Below, piece by piece: positions 12,180-48,434 of a DNA stretch of 64,000 bases (its first letter is position 1; each line of letters starts with the position of its first letter). The position numbers and the translations under genes are program-made. A model generated the notes under the pieces. It was given only the letters and a program-made list of their open reading frames with translations. It did no database searches and was not told the DNA's origin. The stretch is from Cristatella mucedo (Eukaryota; Bryozoa; Phylactolaemata; Cristatellidae): NCBI GenBank assembly GCA_009760855.2, contig WPIO01000008.1, forward strand, positions 7,970,001 to 8,034,000, given 5' to 3'.

Positions 12180-13640
12180 ACATACTACTTCGTCGTGGTA
12201 GTGTGTGACATCGATCGTAAGACAAGACCAGTATTAAGTCCCTTCAAGATTTCCTCCATACCACGAAATCGGTGACCAATTAACTGATCTGCAACGCGGA
12301 CAAGAACGGACAATGCGTTATACGCCGGTTCTTCGAATGCCGGCATCAGGGTCACACAGCCTCGTAAAGTACAGTGACCCCTCGACGTCCAGGTAATGCA
12401 GATTGTGGAATTTCGTGAGGTCGATCTCCGGAGCAGCGACACTGGCCTCACGAGCGATGGCACCAGTACAGCAAGTCGTGAACATCCACTACATTTTCGG
12501 TTCGTGCGTCAGCTAGTCTGTTTTATTCACCGGCGACCTTACTAGACTTACAGTCATCTCCAGACTGCACTCCATTGGAAAATTGCAGAGTAGGCCCAGT
12601 CATCATCGAACTATCGCCTCCTCATTGCCGCGCGTCCTTACGGGTTTATCACCTTCGATCAACGACTCCGGCCAGCAGAACACTGTACTAAAACTAGTAA
12701 CAACCTAAACTTTTCCAAGTTCCCCAGCAATGGCAAATTTAAGGCCTTGATGACGGCTTCTACCTCGGCGGTGTTGATATGGGAGGTATCGTCTGGTTTC
12801 CGGAGTGACAAGGCATCCTCAACTACTTTACCGTCGATCTCAAAACACGTCCGCTGGCGAAGCTGCTCGCATCGCACCATAGTTTTCCAGTGTTGACACT
12901 GGGCACCTGCCGCACGCCAGAGACCGGATCAGAAGCTTGCACCCAGCGAAGGATGTCGCAAGCAATTTCCAGAACCTAACTGGGTACCTTGCTGTCACCG
13001 TTCAGATCGCTGGCTATGCGTTTGAGGTAACTGCAAGTGAGTCCCAGTCAACTGGCCACGGGGAAATGCCCGACGAGCTGCCCACACCAACAGAATACCT
13101 CTCGCTGCGTCATCATTGGTATCGCGTTATCTCGACGCCATGCGAGCTCGCTGCTGTCACTGTCGACACGGAGGCCGAGGACTCGATTACCCTCGAACTT
13201 CTCGGGCGGTTGTGCTTCAAGTCTGTATTCGCAGAGCAGCTCAATCACACGGTCGTTTATAACGCAATCGTTGTTCGCCACAATATCGTTAGAAGACGAA
13301 TTAGTGCCAGATCTGACCTACTCGTCCAAGGAAAGCACTTTATTTAGAACAGCAGTCATTATCTCGGGTACAACGTTAAAGCCGAAACCCAGGCGAGTGA
13401 GGCAGTACTGACGGTCATGAAATCACCTGGTACTTCCACAATGACCGGGTAAACGCGAATCGGCAAATAGTCCTTACACAGGTACTCGATGCTTAAGTTC
13501 CATCTTATTCGTTGCCTTTCGCGAAGTTGATAACTGCACCCGTCTTCATCAGCCATGCGGCTCGACACGAAATGGTTGAGCTCGCGATGGCCAAGAACAG
13601 GCCTCACTTTTCCTTTGCTACTTTGGACCACCGCAATAAA
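12180..13640 (-). pseudogene. LTR-retrotransposon pol pseudogene (RT, RNase H, integrase)
   Basis: Read right to left, the fragments follow pol order. Near 13630-13360 is an RT start (KVRPVLGHRELN). At 13281-13048 is a later RT/connection segment (RVLGLRV, RRDNAIP, then WCGQLVGHFPV). At 12880-12659 is an RNase H-like part (DALSLRKPDDTSHINTAEVE). At about 12400-12190 is an integrase start with the CPRC half of its zinc finger and a LTIDVTHY segment, where the Asp matches the first catalytic Asp of the family. The pieces lie in different frames and contain stops, and the catalytic YxDD part of RT was not found. The type resembles Ty3-like pols common in invertebrates. With the two flanking LTRs the whole element is about 3 kb, much shorter than an intact one, so gag and parts of pol are deleted. 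Confidence 0.8.
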
Positions 13641-13799
13641 GGCGCTCGTTTTACCTTAGTGCAGTCACTTTTCACTCAGTCCGTCAGCCCTTCACAGACA
13701 GCAAAACCTCGCCCGGTCAAATACAAGGGCATTATTGTGGTGAGATCGCCATCTTTAACTTTGTGCATCTTGGCTAAAGTTCCAAATCAACGTACCCAC

Positions 13800-14175
13800 T
13801 CTATGAAGTCAGTCTATGAAGTTTGCCGTCGTAGGTTGCAAAATTTTGCAAACACTGCCGTAGACTTCATCCTGCCCGAAATAGCTTGTGATTGGTCACT
13901 CTGATAACTAGGAAGCAAACAATGGTACTGAAACACCTTATGCCCAAGAAAAACTGTGTATTTGGGCTCGAAGCGTCCCACTGCCCCTTCTCTGCAAGCC
14001 GTAACTCGCCCTCCGTACAAGCACAAACTTATAAAACCACAATGCTCATTATATAATAAACTCAAAATCCACGAAGCCCACGGCAGCGCCATAAGACCAC
14101 ACTTGCAAATATCATTAACGAAAACCAATAAATCTAAGAACTGTTTAAAGCTCATTTGTTTGCTGTTTAACCTAT
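13800..14175 (-). repeat. Right LTR (5' LTR) of the decayed LTR retrotransposon
   Basis: Direct-repeat partner of 11235-11645. In the minus-strand orientation of pol this is the upstream LTR. A 113-codon minus-strand frame (13814-14155) runs through it, with a weak protein-level counterpart at 11231-11590. I read both as accidental frames inside LTRs. Confidence 0.65.
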
Positions 14176-14204
14176 AGTGTAATAAATAACGTGCCTTAGG
14201 ACAT

Positions 14205-17200
14205 ATAAACGCTTGTCGCTTCAGGCTGCTAGGTCTGCCATGCCGGCGGCGGCGTTAGATTCGCCGGAGGCTAGGAACCTGCATATTACTTATGACAGTG
14301 TGTACCTGTCTTCGCTTCATTATCGTAGTTCAAATGCATTCCTATATGCTGTTGCTGTCACTAAGATCCCTGAATAATGCATTATCAAAAGAAAAGCGCC
14401 CCGAAGCCGACGCTCGGGCCTGGGCCACGATCTGAAACACTGCTCGGTTTCCGGGAGCTTCGAGCTGATTACCCGCTCGTTTGGTATTCCTAGCATTGTC
14501 TCGAACCGCTCAGTGCATTCTCCCTCGAGCGTTACTGGAATCTCTCTAACTTAGTGGTCATCAGGCGTGCTATAACTCTGGCAGCCCGACTTAACGTTTG
14601 TCTTAGGAATCTTCGTTCAATGTGCAATCAACCCCTATTAATATGCGACCTCTTTTCTGAAAAACTTCTTGACCTGCTCGCCTTGACTGAAACTGGCTAA
14701 AATCGGTAAACTACCCAACAATTAAAGACGTGATTCCGATTGGCTCCTCCTTCTTTCACAACCCCAGATCAATAAAAATTGAAGGTCAACTTTGCTGTTA
14801 CCACACGCTGGAACTTCGACTTCAAGCCGTTCGCAGTACCCTCAAAGCAGTCTTTCGAATCTGCTGCCTTGACTTCATCAGTCAACAAGCAACCAATGAA
14901 GGCAGTAGTCTAATGTTCACCAGGTACCGATTCCTCCTTTATCTCATATCTCTCTAATCTCAATTCAATTCTGTGAACCACAAATTGACCATTCCTCATT
15001 ATAGGTGATTTCCACATTCATCTTGATAACTTATCTGTAGCCTTCAGCAATAAATTCTGTGCACAGACTGACTCATTGTCTGTTTTACCTCATATGCATG
15101 GCCCGACTCACATCAAGGGTCACACTCAACAAGATTTTGTCATACAACTGCACTTTTTAATCACCAACTATTACCAAATTCTGCTCATGTCACCATACGC
15201 AGATCTCATTGAGTCTACAATTTGTGCCCTCTGCTGCTGCCTCTCACTTCATCTGCTTAATCCGACCTGTCATCATTGGTAAATTTCTACAATACGACAC
15301 TAGATGACATGCTCAACGAGTTTGCCCTTCTGACTAAGAGCACCCTCACACCCTCGCCCAGATGGCCAACGGTTTGCCACAGACATTTAACTAGCTAGTT
15401 CTACTAAGCACTAGATTGAAAAAGCATACAACAAATAAAGACTGACTGTCCATCGACAGGCATACGAGGCCTACTGTAGATCGTACCAATTGATCCTAGT
15501 AAAGGCCAAGTCTAGCTTCTATGAAACAAATTCCTGAATCACAGATGCTCAGTTAAAAAATGTTGATGTCGACGATCGATCCTCACCTTAACCACTCCTA
15601 GGTTAGCTCCTTGCCAAGTGATCCCTGTGATAGAAGCTGATCGCTTCTCTAGCTTCATTGTCTGCAAGATAGACAAGATCAAGAAGTTCATCCCTATGAT
15701 GACAGCACCCCTGGAATACTGTTCCTCAATTCCACGCAGCACCTTAGTATTTACATTCAAGGAGGTCATTGGTGACTTCGTCCTGATGTTCACATCAAAT
15801 TCAAAGAAAAAGTCCTCTGGACCTGTTCCCACTATTCTGCTTCCACGAACCATCAATCTGCTGCTGCCATGCATAACTTACTGTAGTTCGGTTCCCGCGA
15901 AGTACAGAACGCCAGCCGATGACATGCACCACCAGTTTACTTTGCTACGCAATGAGGGAAGCACGACTCTCTTCGCCGCCCTCTCCCACTAGAATCCCAC
16001 TCTTCGACCACGGCTGCGTGCCGGCCCGCCCCGATGATGAATCCAACATTTATTCACCAGCGAGTTAGCGGAAACAAGATCGGCCTATGTCCATGCCACA
16101 TCGGAGTTGGACCACAGCTGTTCACCGGCCCGTCCCGACGATACATCCAACCTCTCTGCCTGCCCATCCCGACGATACTCCCAACAGTGGCTCACTGGCG
16201 GGTTTGCAGAGAAACAATACCGGCCTGTGTCCGAACAACGTCGGAGGCAGTGCAGCAGCCAACAGCTGGCATATCATCAGACTTAACTATCAATAAATGT
16301 GTCATTAGCATCAGGTCATGTCCCGGCGGCTTTCAAAAAGGCTGTAGTCAGGGTGCTACTCAAGAAAGCAACACTAGACCAAGAGAGCTTGAGCCACTTT
16401 CGCCTAATCTCACTCCTTCTGTTTCTAAAAAAGACACTGGTACGAGTCGAGGTAGATCAGCTGAACTCATATATTGAAACTTTAAACCTTGCTAGCATTT
16501 ACCAGTCTGGTTTTAGAGCTTATCACTCCACCGAGTCGGCATTGGTTCGGGTGTAAAATGACCTACCTAGAAATACAGACTTAGGTAGTCTTTCTGCTTG
16601 ATTTGCTCGATCTTTGAGTAGCTTTTGATACTATTGATCACCGTGTCCTTCTTAAGCACCTCTTATTTCGCCTGGGCATCACTGGCACTGCACTGCAATG
16701 GTCAGGTCCTATCTCAGTGAGAGACTCCAGATCATTGATGTGAATGGACAAGGATCATCCGAGGAACCTCTGAAATATGGGTACCTCAAGGATCTGTCCT
16801 TGGTTCCGTTCTTTTCACGGTTTTGACTCTCCCTATAGCTGACGTGATTGCCAGGCACAATCTAGGCTTTCACTTATATGCAGATGACACTCCCCTTGCT
16901 TTGATTCTTCCAAGCCCTCCAGCACGTCGAATTCTCTCAAATCCCTTGATGCCTGTATTGACGACATACGCGAATAGATGGCAGCAAACTTTCTTAAATT
17001 GAATGAGGATGAAACCAACTTACTAGTTGTGGGCGAATCAAGTGTGATATAGAAATTTGTAAGGTTAACACTCAAAATTGGCTCAGCCATATTATGTTTA
17101 ATCTGCACTGAATCTAGTGTCCTCTTCAAAGTAAACTTTCATTAGACTTCAGCTCCTAATTCAAGCCTGCGTACTTTCAGCTACACAACATTGTTAAATT

Positions 17201-17935
17201 CGGGCTTGTTTAGGCAATGATACCGGATCTAAATTAGTCTATGCACTTGTGACATCCCGTCTTGACTTGTGTGACTCACTGCTTGCTGGTATACTGGCCT
17301 GTGCAATCAGGCACTTACAGTTGGTGCAAAACTTTGCAGCTAGACTTGTCTGTCGTGTGCGTCGTAGTTACCACATCATACCACTTCTCGCCAATCTGCA
17401 CATGCTCCCAGTCAAGAAAAGCATCGACTTTAAGGTTTTTTCACTCACTTTTAGGTCCCTTCATTCTTTGGCTCCAGCCTATCTGTAAGATCTACTCCCC
17501 CACCAGGCTAAGCATCGTACCACCCTCTTTTCGGAATCTAATCGTTTACCTATACCTCGTGCGAAACCTCGAATCCTTTTGAGACCATGCCTTCGGTGCG
17601 TATGCTCACAAAGCCTAGAACTCACTTCGGATTGCGTCACATCTGACTTGACCACATTTAAAAAGAAACTAAAAAGGCATCTATGCATCACAACATTTTG
17701 CGGGTCCCTGTGATTTGAGCCTTGTGTGCTAATGTGTGCTGACACTGTGCATGCTGCCACTATCCAAACTTGCATGCTGAGTCTGTGCCTATCACTCCAA
17801 ACCATGTTATTCTTGTTTTTTATTCAATATGCTACCACTAACCATTCGATCGTGCTTCGTTTTCAGCAAATATTAAGTGCTTAGAAAGAGATTCAGTTCT
17901 CTGAGGGTGCTATATCAAAATAGTTATTATTTTTA
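14205..17935 (+). mobile_element. CR1/L2-like LINE, nearly full length, dead
   Basis: The element matches the LINE at 60.0-63.4 kb from its 5' region to its 3' tail. An APE-type endonuclease is recognisable at about 14.6-15.1 kb, with a GPTHIKGHTQQDF segment near 15.1 kb. RT follows: FKKAVVRVLLKKATLDQESL near 16.35 kb, QSGFRAYHSTESAL near 16.5 kb, a YADDT-box equivalent near 16.88 kb, and the C-terminal region to about 17.7 kb. The tail GAGATTCAGTTCTCTGAGGG lies directly before a TTATTATTT microsatellite. Many stops and frameshifts break both domains, and a copy of repeat X is inserted at 15890-16283. It cannot encode a working enzyme. Confidence 0.85.
15890..16283 (-). repeat. Interspersed repeat family X, copy 3, nested in the LINE
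   Basis: The inverse of the repeat at 8085-8425 over its whole length. The related LINE at 60.0-63.4 kb reads straight through the equivalent site (CATGCATAACT to ATGTCATTA near 61.77 kb). Here that site is split after CATGCATAACT and resumes at AACTATCAATAAATGTGTC, so this is a clean insertion of about 390 bases with a possible short AACT target duplication. That fixes the limits of family X. Confidence 0.8.
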
Positions 17936-18785
17936 TTATCATAAAAGCCTCCACTAAGAACTCGTCATTTCATTCCTGAATACGGCAGTTCACAGTGAGT
18001 GCTTAGCAGTTCTCGCTCAAGGGTCAGTGGAGAGAGATGTCACCGTTTGCAAGTCGTACAGGGAGTAGTAGTGCAGCGCATTTGGGCCCGTTCATCTGCA
18101 ATAGAAGGCACGTCTGAAATGAAGGATCCGGCGAACAGTAGGTGCACGTATGACGAAACTGCAACTGGGTCTCGGGCAAAGGCCACCAATGTCCTGCTGT
18201 CAGACGTAGGAGAAAATAATGAATCTCTTGAACAAGATAATTATACACCTGGCGTCGATTAAGCATCTACCACTTCATCGTCAGCAGAGAGCCTGGGTAA
18301 GTGACCACCAGGCGGAAATGGATATCTTAAGGAGAGGCAGGGAAAGGGTGGCGGACTACACCAATCAGATCATGGCTGCTCGGCAAGTACCGGTCCGATC
18401 GAATTCCACGGTTACACAAGCTTCAAACACGTGCTGGGCGGTCAGCGGAGTTCTATGCACTGGGCTTGGTGAAACCTTCGATCGCTGGTCAGCAGTTCCA
18501 TGGTGCTATGCACGCCGAACCAGAGTTGTTATACACCGTGGCGGTTGCTGGATGTCCGTCGCCTGCCGAGGCTGACAAATATACTTCTCTGCATTTTGGA
18601 TGTGGACATTTTATGTGAATGCATGGTTGTTCATCATTGCTACCCTATACCAATACTATCGGTTCACCAGCTTGTATTGGTGTGTCACTTTCAAGCTGCT
18701 AGCCGTGATACAAAGCCCAGGGCTTCGCCGTACTAGTCGTCTAGCCTAGGGTGGCACTAGCAGCCACAGATACGTATGGGGGCTC
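17936..18785. other. No gene recognised
   Basis: Two overlapping plus-strand frames (17999-18262, 87 codons; 18219-18575, 118 codons) lie here but show no domain I can name and no supporting splice or codon signal. Confidence 0.4.
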
Positions 18786-18935
18786 TGTTTAATATAATTC
18801 ATTTGTTCAGCGCACTAAGAGAACTTAATCTGTATCCATGCACTTCACACATGCCATGGGGGTTGAGCCCACGACCCTCTCCAGACCTTGGTCGGGGCGA
18901 GCGCCTTAGCCACTGGGCCAAACTAGCTGCTGCGT
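18786..18935 (-). mobile_element. tRNA-derived SINE, near complete
   Basis: On the minus strand: a head with a tRNA-like A-box (GGCCCAGTGGCTAAGGCGCT) and B-box (GGGTTGAGCCC/GTGGGCTCAACC region), a short body (CATGTGTGAAGTGCATGG), then the tail AGATTAAGTTCTCTTAGTGC running into AAATGAATTATATTAAA. The A-box resembles Ser/Leu-type tRNAs. The tail resembles the LINE 3' end, which suggests mobilisation by that LINE. Confidence 0.75.
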
Positions 18936-18939
18936 TTTT

Positions 18940-19745
18940 GCAGCCTAACGGACATCGGTGCACAAGCCGCAACGCCCTGCTTGTAAGAGAACGCCGAATC
19001 GGTCCTTCGGGGCCTGTTCTTTGCCTTCTGTTAAGGCAAAGCTTGGAGTTATGCCCACTCGAAGCCGATCGCGGCATTGTCGCTAGTCTCTGCTCGCCCG
19101 ATCTCTGCTCCTTCCGTCTACCGTTCCTGACTCAACGAGCTGCTCCTACACGTGTTTCTTTCGAGGGCTGTTAAACTACAGAGATGAAAGAGACAAGGTA
19201 CTATGTTTGTGGCAAACGATCCTAGCTATACAATGTATTGGCATGCTTCTGTTTTGAGGGGATTCAGCCCCCTTTACATATTTGGAGGCCGTTAGTGCAG
19301 CTGCAGAACCATCGTCGCCCCCCAGCCGAAAGTAGCCAGAAAAGGTGATGATTCTCAGAATTAATCTGGCGTGAGGACAGGTGCGAGAAGGCTCAAGACG
19401 TCCCAGCAGAACGATCTTATTTTTCCAGCAGAAGCAGTTGGGGTAGCAGGTGGTCAAAAGATAAATCAGCTTCGCGTCGCGGCTGACCGATTTAGAGCAC
19501 TTGAGACTGCAGAGGCCGCCGGTCAAAGGTCAAGCTGAGATGAACGCGGTACGCTCGTCACTTGCTGGATCCAGCAGGACGATTAAACTCATCACAGAGC
19601 TCCTAGCTTTTTTGAGTAAGTAGCGAGCGGCTGCGTATCCACCAAAAATGAATGGTGCAAGCTAGTGCGATTATGTGCCAATCAAGCGGTCTTCCGACAA
19701 CAAGGATTCCTTACACCGGCAGCCAGATAGAAGTAATGCAGACAT
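18940..19745. other. No gene recognised
   Basis: Two frames of 116-132 codons on opposite strands (18776-19174 and 19176-19526) overlap or adjoin the SINE and show no domain. Nothing else is recognised. Confidence 0.4.
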
Positions 19746-19749
19746 AACT

Positions 19750-19880
19750 ATTTCATCATACATTGGCTGATCCGTGATGGTATACTAGATAGGGTAGCTG
19801 CTTTTCCCGACCTCGGTCGCGAGGTTGTGGGTTCGAATCCTGTGGGCGGTGGGCGATCTTTTATCGCAGCTGCAAGCGGT
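19750..19880 (+). mobile_element. tRNA-like SINE head, second type
   Basis: The sequence has a B-box-like GTGGGTTCGAATCCTGTGGG and, about 55 bases upstream, an A-box-like GATAGGGTAGCTGC. It does not close into a clean tRNA cloverleaf. Its B-box region resembles the minus-strand element at 26.8 kb (GTCGTGGGTTCGAGTCCTGC). I read it as a tRNA-derived SINE rather than a tRNA gene. Confidence 0.5.
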
Positions 19881-19884
19881 GTTG

Positions 19885-22385
19885 ATAGCCGTAAATGCTA
19901 TTCAGTCGCTATACAAAAGAGACTGTTGAATCAAATCATATTTATTTATCTAATTACAATTTGATTATGAATTTTTTGAAAGTGCTCACTGCTGGAGATG
20001 GGGCGGTAGTTGATCTTGTCCTTGCTCAAATGTGCTCTTTACTGCGACGGTTAAGAAATTCAAGATTCTTGCCCGAACCCGCATCATTTAAATTAAACCA
20101 AATCTAAGGAGTGGATCGGGAAGAATGAATATCAGCTCGGTTGATTAAATCGAGTGAGTTACTCCGTAATGCTAACACCCCTTAACTAATAAAGTATGCG
20201 TGAGCCACCCAAAGATTCAAGCAACTGTCAACTAAGGAAAAATCGTACTAACCGTATACGATCGAAATAGCAAAGGGAGAATCGTTATCATTTCTCAACA
20301 AAAATTGCTGGTAATCTATGCGGCAGATCACTCGTGCTAGCTAACCGTTACTAAGAGGTCCAGTCGCGATTTGAAACGATAAAAAAATTTGCTGCTAATG
20401 AAAAAATGCTACCGTCTGGGTGAGAAACCGGGCGTTGCGCTCACAGTTTGACGGTTAACGACCAAAGTTTCCCCGCTTCGCCAGGGTGCACCTGCACACG
20501 ATTGAGTGCATTTGGGTATTTCCACTTTTCCGCGGGTCATGACCCCATTACCTAAGCTGACTCTTACAAGCACTCTTGTGCCTTCATACCCTATTGTGCA
20601 GTACAGAAGTTAGTCCAGCTAAATGCTTCGGACAAGTTTGAGGATGCAAAAATACTTTGAATTCACGCGGACACACAATATCCCAAAAATAGCTCGGCTT
20701 TTAATTATTTTGCTGAGCATATTAAGGAGCGTACCCGTTGAAGGGACGAGCCAAATTTCATAGTACTAAGAAAAAAACTTGGATGCTATTTCACATCTAT
20801 TCTGAACTTTTCTTGAAGTAGGTGAGAGTTAATCAGTTCAATAATGCATATGCCAATCAGAGCTTTATTCCTTACGTGCACAGTTGTTCAGCTACGGGCA
20901 TCTATACTTTTTACAGCTCTTTATCCACTAGGTAACAACGTTAGATGGGCAGGCCAGCTACTATGAATCTGCCAACTTCTTCCCAACGGTCAGCTAGAGC
21001 ACTCATCGACAGATCATGAAGAGTCGCAGCTGCCGGTGGCGTATCGGGTCTTAAGCGACAAGTATTCAATAGTACCTTCCTTAATAGATTGATCAGTTAC
21101 CCATCCTCGGTTGACACTTGCTGTTGGAGCTGCATTCTCAATAGAAGTCATCGAGTTTCGAGGTGGTCTACAAAGGGCAACTTGCACAACCTTCATCGTG
21201 CGTAACGCTCCGCCTACAGAAAAATAGGCCATTAAACTGACAACGTGGCGTGTTTCCTGTAATCCAAGTTCTCGCAGTACTCTGAAAAATTGAGCGGCTC
21301 GTTTAATAAGAAAGCTTTTCGCAAGCTTTTCAATCAAGGCTCTCTGTTAAACCTAATAAGCTTGTTTCGCCAGATTGCTTCATATTAAGAGACAGTGTTT
21401 TGCTCGTACAATTCTTGAATATGAATCCGAGAGCGGATTTCGACTTTTGCAGCGACTTTCATCATTCGAGAAAGAACAATCAAGAAAAATCGAGAACATG
21501 GATTGAGGTCAAAGTTTACCCAGCAAAAATCCTTATCTTTACCACTGCCTTCCTCTTTCGAACGAGCGGCTATTAATATGCACAAGTTAGCACCGCCAAG
21601 CGCTGACAGGAACGAACAGCCGTCGAACAATAAATTTATCACCGCCGCACTTAAAAGCTGCTGACAGAATATCTTTTGCTCTGCGGGTTGTTGTCGAACA
21701 GCACAACGAGTTTGGGCAGAGGCCACTGAAGCGATGCTAGATGAACCAATCTTGAAGGTTGAGGTCAGTCAACTTAAAGGTGACTCACATCTTACGCGTA
21801 ACTATTAGGTCGGTCTTTTCTTGGCAAAGCTTCGAGAAGCTAGCAGCTATTCACTTGCGAATGCCATCGATACTGGCTTTGGGGATGGTACTTGAGTCGG
21901 ATACTGTGCACAACTTTGTTTGCTCGGAGGATAGATATAACCGAGTGTCGTCGGCGTGGAAATGAAAGCAAAGATTGTGCTCTGCGACAAAATCGGCCTG
22001 CAGGAGAGCGCAGAATTCGATAAGAAGAGGCCAAAGACCCGAGGAAAGCCGTGCCGCAATGGCTTCCCTGTCGACCGACGGACATTTACATCTGCACTCG
22101 GACGTCTATCACTGAGGAAGGGTCTGCCTAGTTTAGAAGCGAGCCGGTAGCAACTAGGCGTGTCGAGAGGCACTCAAAAAAACCCGGTGGCTAATTGGGC
22201 TACAAGCTGCTGAGAGATGAAGGAGAAATAAAAGAATCCAAGAGAGCTAGAAATGGCGCACCCTGACCACCAAGAGCCGTCGTTACATGAAGGTCGATAC
22301 AAACCGCGGGTTGTGGGTAGTTCAAAATCCCATTTGAAACTGTCTTGCACGGTCTGACGAACTGAGGTAATCGTTTAGCCGCTGA
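19885..22385. other. No gene recognised
   Basis: AT-rich to about 21.7 kb. The frames of 70-113 codons on both strands have no recognisable domain. No repeat family of this window was identified here. Confidence 0.45.
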
Positions 22386-22918
22386 GCAACCGCTCGTTCT
22401 AGTGTCTCGAAAGAGAACGGCAGAACGGAGACCGGACGGAAGCTACTGCGCTCATCCCCATCGCTACCCCGAAGCGAGCCGGGCGAGGGGCGCGCGATTG
22501 CTCTGGCGGTGGCGCTCCGATCGAGGGAGCGGTTGCCGAAGTTTGTGCCAGCTTCGAGGGCCACTCGAAATGCCGCAGAAGGCCATCTGTCTTGTCCCGA
22601 CGGAGCACTTCCGTTGAAGCTACGCCGCTCAGGAGCGATCGGCAGGAGGGCGGCGGCTGTTCGCTGTTGTTATTCGGAAATGTGATGCAACGCCCCCGTC
22701 CCATTCAGATACGCTCCAGGAAAGTGCAGGCCAGCACCGCCCCCCAGCCTGCGGCGCGGTCTCGGATGGGGGCGTAACCGGGAAACCGGCGAGACCGTAA
22801 AGAGGCTGCTGCGTCACACATCCGAGCGTACCAAGTAACCACGTCCGTCCTTGTACGCAAGCAGGCGTACGCAACAGGCCGCTCGCCGGCCGGCTCCGGG
22901 TTCCGAGCCCAAGTGGAA

Positions 22919-46092
<23,174 letters not shown>

Positions 46093-46108
<16 letters not shown>

Positions 46109-46184
46109 GGAGCAGCGCCGACCCGACGTCTGCCATTTTTGTACGAGGCGACTCGCTCCTGAGGAGCAGCGCCGACCCGACGTC
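46093..46184 (+). repeat. 38-bp direct repeat spanning the stop codon
   Basis: 46093-46130 is repeated exactly at 46147-46184. The 54-base period is a multiple of three, so the second copy places a second TGA (46160) in frame with the true stop (46106). Each copy contains one hairpin motif. Confidence 0.9.
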
Positions 46185-46517
46185 CAGAGGTCGTTCAGAG
46201 AGCTTGCTCAGCCAGCGCCACATCAGGCTGCTATTGCCACTGCACAGCAAACGAGTCGCTCCAAAGGAGCACCGTTTTTACTCATGCGGCTGCCCTTTTT
46301 ACCCTGATGTTACATGCTGGCGTTTTTACTGCGTCCGAGACTGTCGCTCCCGAGGAGCACAGTCTGCTGGCTCTGACCAGTTAGATGATGCAAGATTGCA
46401 CTGCTACAGCACGGGCGGTGGAAAGTAGTTTTAGGTATTTTCCTTATTCCAAGTTCATTGATTGCTGTAGTTTGTTCTTTAATTACTGTCGGCAGGCCAG
46501 CGTCGCTCCTAAGGAGC
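46101..46517 (+). promoter_or_regulatory. Five-copy hairpin motif at the stop codon and in the 3' UTR
   Basis: GCTCC-NNA-GGAGC occurs at 46101-46113, 46155-46167, 46258-46270, 46346-46358 and 46505-46517, always preceded by TC and followed by A. Stem bases are the same in all five; the triloops are TGA, TGA, AAA, CGA and TAA. The first loop is the stop codon. I infer an RNA element, perhaps a protein-binding array; its function is unknown. Confidence 0.6.
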
Positions 46518-46665
46518 ACGCACTGCTGCATGACTTTGAGCTCGAGACACTTGGCAGAGTCCATCGCTAACGATCGTTGGCTGCGGCTGCTGCAGCGAAA
46601 AAGCTTCCTCTGAGCTTGTGCTGTTGCAGCGCTGCACGGATTAAACCGATGTGCTGTGCCGAAAT
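46109..46665 (+). other. 3' UTR with ATTAAA poly(A) signal
   Basis: From the stop codon to a probable end near 46.66 kb. ATTAAA at 46640-46645 is followed by a TG-rich stretch (GATGTGCTGTGCC, then GTGCTTTGTTT) suitable as a downstream element. The UTR holds four of the five hairpins. Confidence 0.55.
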
Positions 46666-46744
46666 ACTGTGCTTTGTTTATGTCCTGGGCGTCGCTTTGT
46701 TTCGTTATGATTGGTTAAAATTATTATGCTGCCGGTTCGGCAAG

Positions 46745-46895
46745 TGTAATTGAGGGGATCCACCACTCTGGTTTGGCCTAGTTAATAATGTGCTCACCCC
46801 TACTGAGGTCAAGGTGAATGTATTTGATGTGAAGCGCCAGAATAGAGATTTTACGTTCTCTTAGGGTGCTATACAAGTTAATTATATATTTTGAT
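46745..46895 (+). mobile_element. tRNA-derived SINE, partial
   Basis: TGGTTTGGCCTAGTTAATAA, GTGCTCACC, GAGGTCAAGGTGAATGTATT and TGATGTGAAGCGCCAGAATA, then GATTTTACGTTCTCTTAGGG, GCTATACAAGTTAATTATAT. The B-box part is deleted; the order otherwise matches the SINEs at 27.7 and 36.5 kb. Confidence 0.7.
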
Positions 46896-46899
46896 TATC

Positions 46900-48430
46900 C
46901 TGTGATGGGTTTGATTTAACTGCTGAAACCGGCACCTGAAAGGAGTGGAGTTGGACGTGTTTGAATTGGCTGTTTCGTGCCGAGTACTTCTCTTGACCTA
47001 CTAACGAGAGAACTCGGATGGAAATGCAAGAGATGAGGTTTGTTTGACCTACGAATGACAGAATGAAAGGATAGCTACGAGAGCTTTTGGCAGCAAGTGC
47101 TGGAAAAACAAAGAGATTGTGTGTCCGATAGGCCGGTTTGTGAAATGGCCTCTCAGACATGCAGCAAGTTTATCCACCGTCCTGTACAATTTCGACCGAG
47201 ATCAGCGTTCCCGGATGGTCCTAGTAGCTTTCAGTACTAATATATGCGAAAGCTGGCCATAAGAGATTTTTACTAAGCAATGATCTTGGTTCTAGCACCT
47301 GTTCGGGAACTATTCCTAAAAACGATTTAAAATTGCAGACCCTGTGTAAACGAATATGGCCCAAATAGGTACAGCCCAAATAACCACGATCGAAAGTCAG
47401 CTCGTCCCTATTTAATAATTCGATGCCTAACTTGATGCTCAATTTCAAGTATAAGTGCTCGCTTTATGCAAATTGGTAAATTATCCAAACGATATTTTGA
47501 CACGACACTCATAGCTGCACCGTTATAGTACCGGTAATGGTATTAATATCTACCTCAATGGGCTCGACCTAAGCGTGACGTCAGCGGTTTACGTTTACAG
47601 GCTCACTCGAGGACTGACTCACATTCAAAACTATGAAGGTTGCTGATGTCCATGAAAATATACGTACGATGTACTTATTAAGTCGAACCTCTTGTTTTAT
47701 AAAAATTTGTACTGGGTAGTAGAAATTGCAATAAAGAATGTCATCTTGCTGAAAGGCCCGCTTTGATAAGTTATCTCACGCTGTGCACCTGGTCTTTTCA
47801 TTTACAGCTCACACTAACAGCTCGTACATCGTCTGTAGCAAATCATTAATTGGCGAAATTATATGCTCCGTGTCCTCGTCCAGGGCTAAGGTACTCAAAG
47901 CAAACTTTGGGGGGGGGGGGGGTGGTGGCAGCTTCAAGTCTTACAGCAAGCGCTCCTTGATTGCCCACTCCGAACGGATTTACTAGTCTCTAAGGCTCTC
48001 CGGGCTCATCGTGCCAATTGTAAATGGAGCTGTTGAATTGGCCGAACCACTCATTATGATCTGTTTTCTCACTCAGCCTTGGTTGGAGGGTTCTGTACGT
48101 AGTTCTCAGTGTTGCTACGATTAAGCAACACTTTTAGGGAGCTTCAATATTGGCAAAGCATGTCTCTAAAAGTGACTCGTATTCGTGTTAAGACATCGTA
48201 TGTTTAATACTACTGCATTAAAAAGTTTTGAAGAGGGAAGCATTCATTATGCCTGCGAGTGCTGTTGGGAAGCAAGATTCTGCAGTTCTTCTCTGGGGCG
48301 ACAATGCGTGCATCTTCGAGCAGGAGTCATAAAACAATAAAGATAAGTAGTCAGCCAGCTTCTTCCTTATCTTTAACTGGGATGAAAAGCAAGGTAAAAA
48401 ACTACCCGAGTGCTTACGGATAGCTTTCAA
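46900..48430. other. Intergenic, no gene recognised
   Basis: AT-rich, with a 13-base poly-G run at about 47909. No frame has a recognisable domain. Confidence 0.5.
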
Positions 48431-48434
48431 ATTA

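Noticed and set aside
17999-18575. Two overlapping plus-strand frames of 87 and 118 codons
   Set aside because: No domain, signal, splice site or codon evidence; they sit between a LINE end and a SINE.
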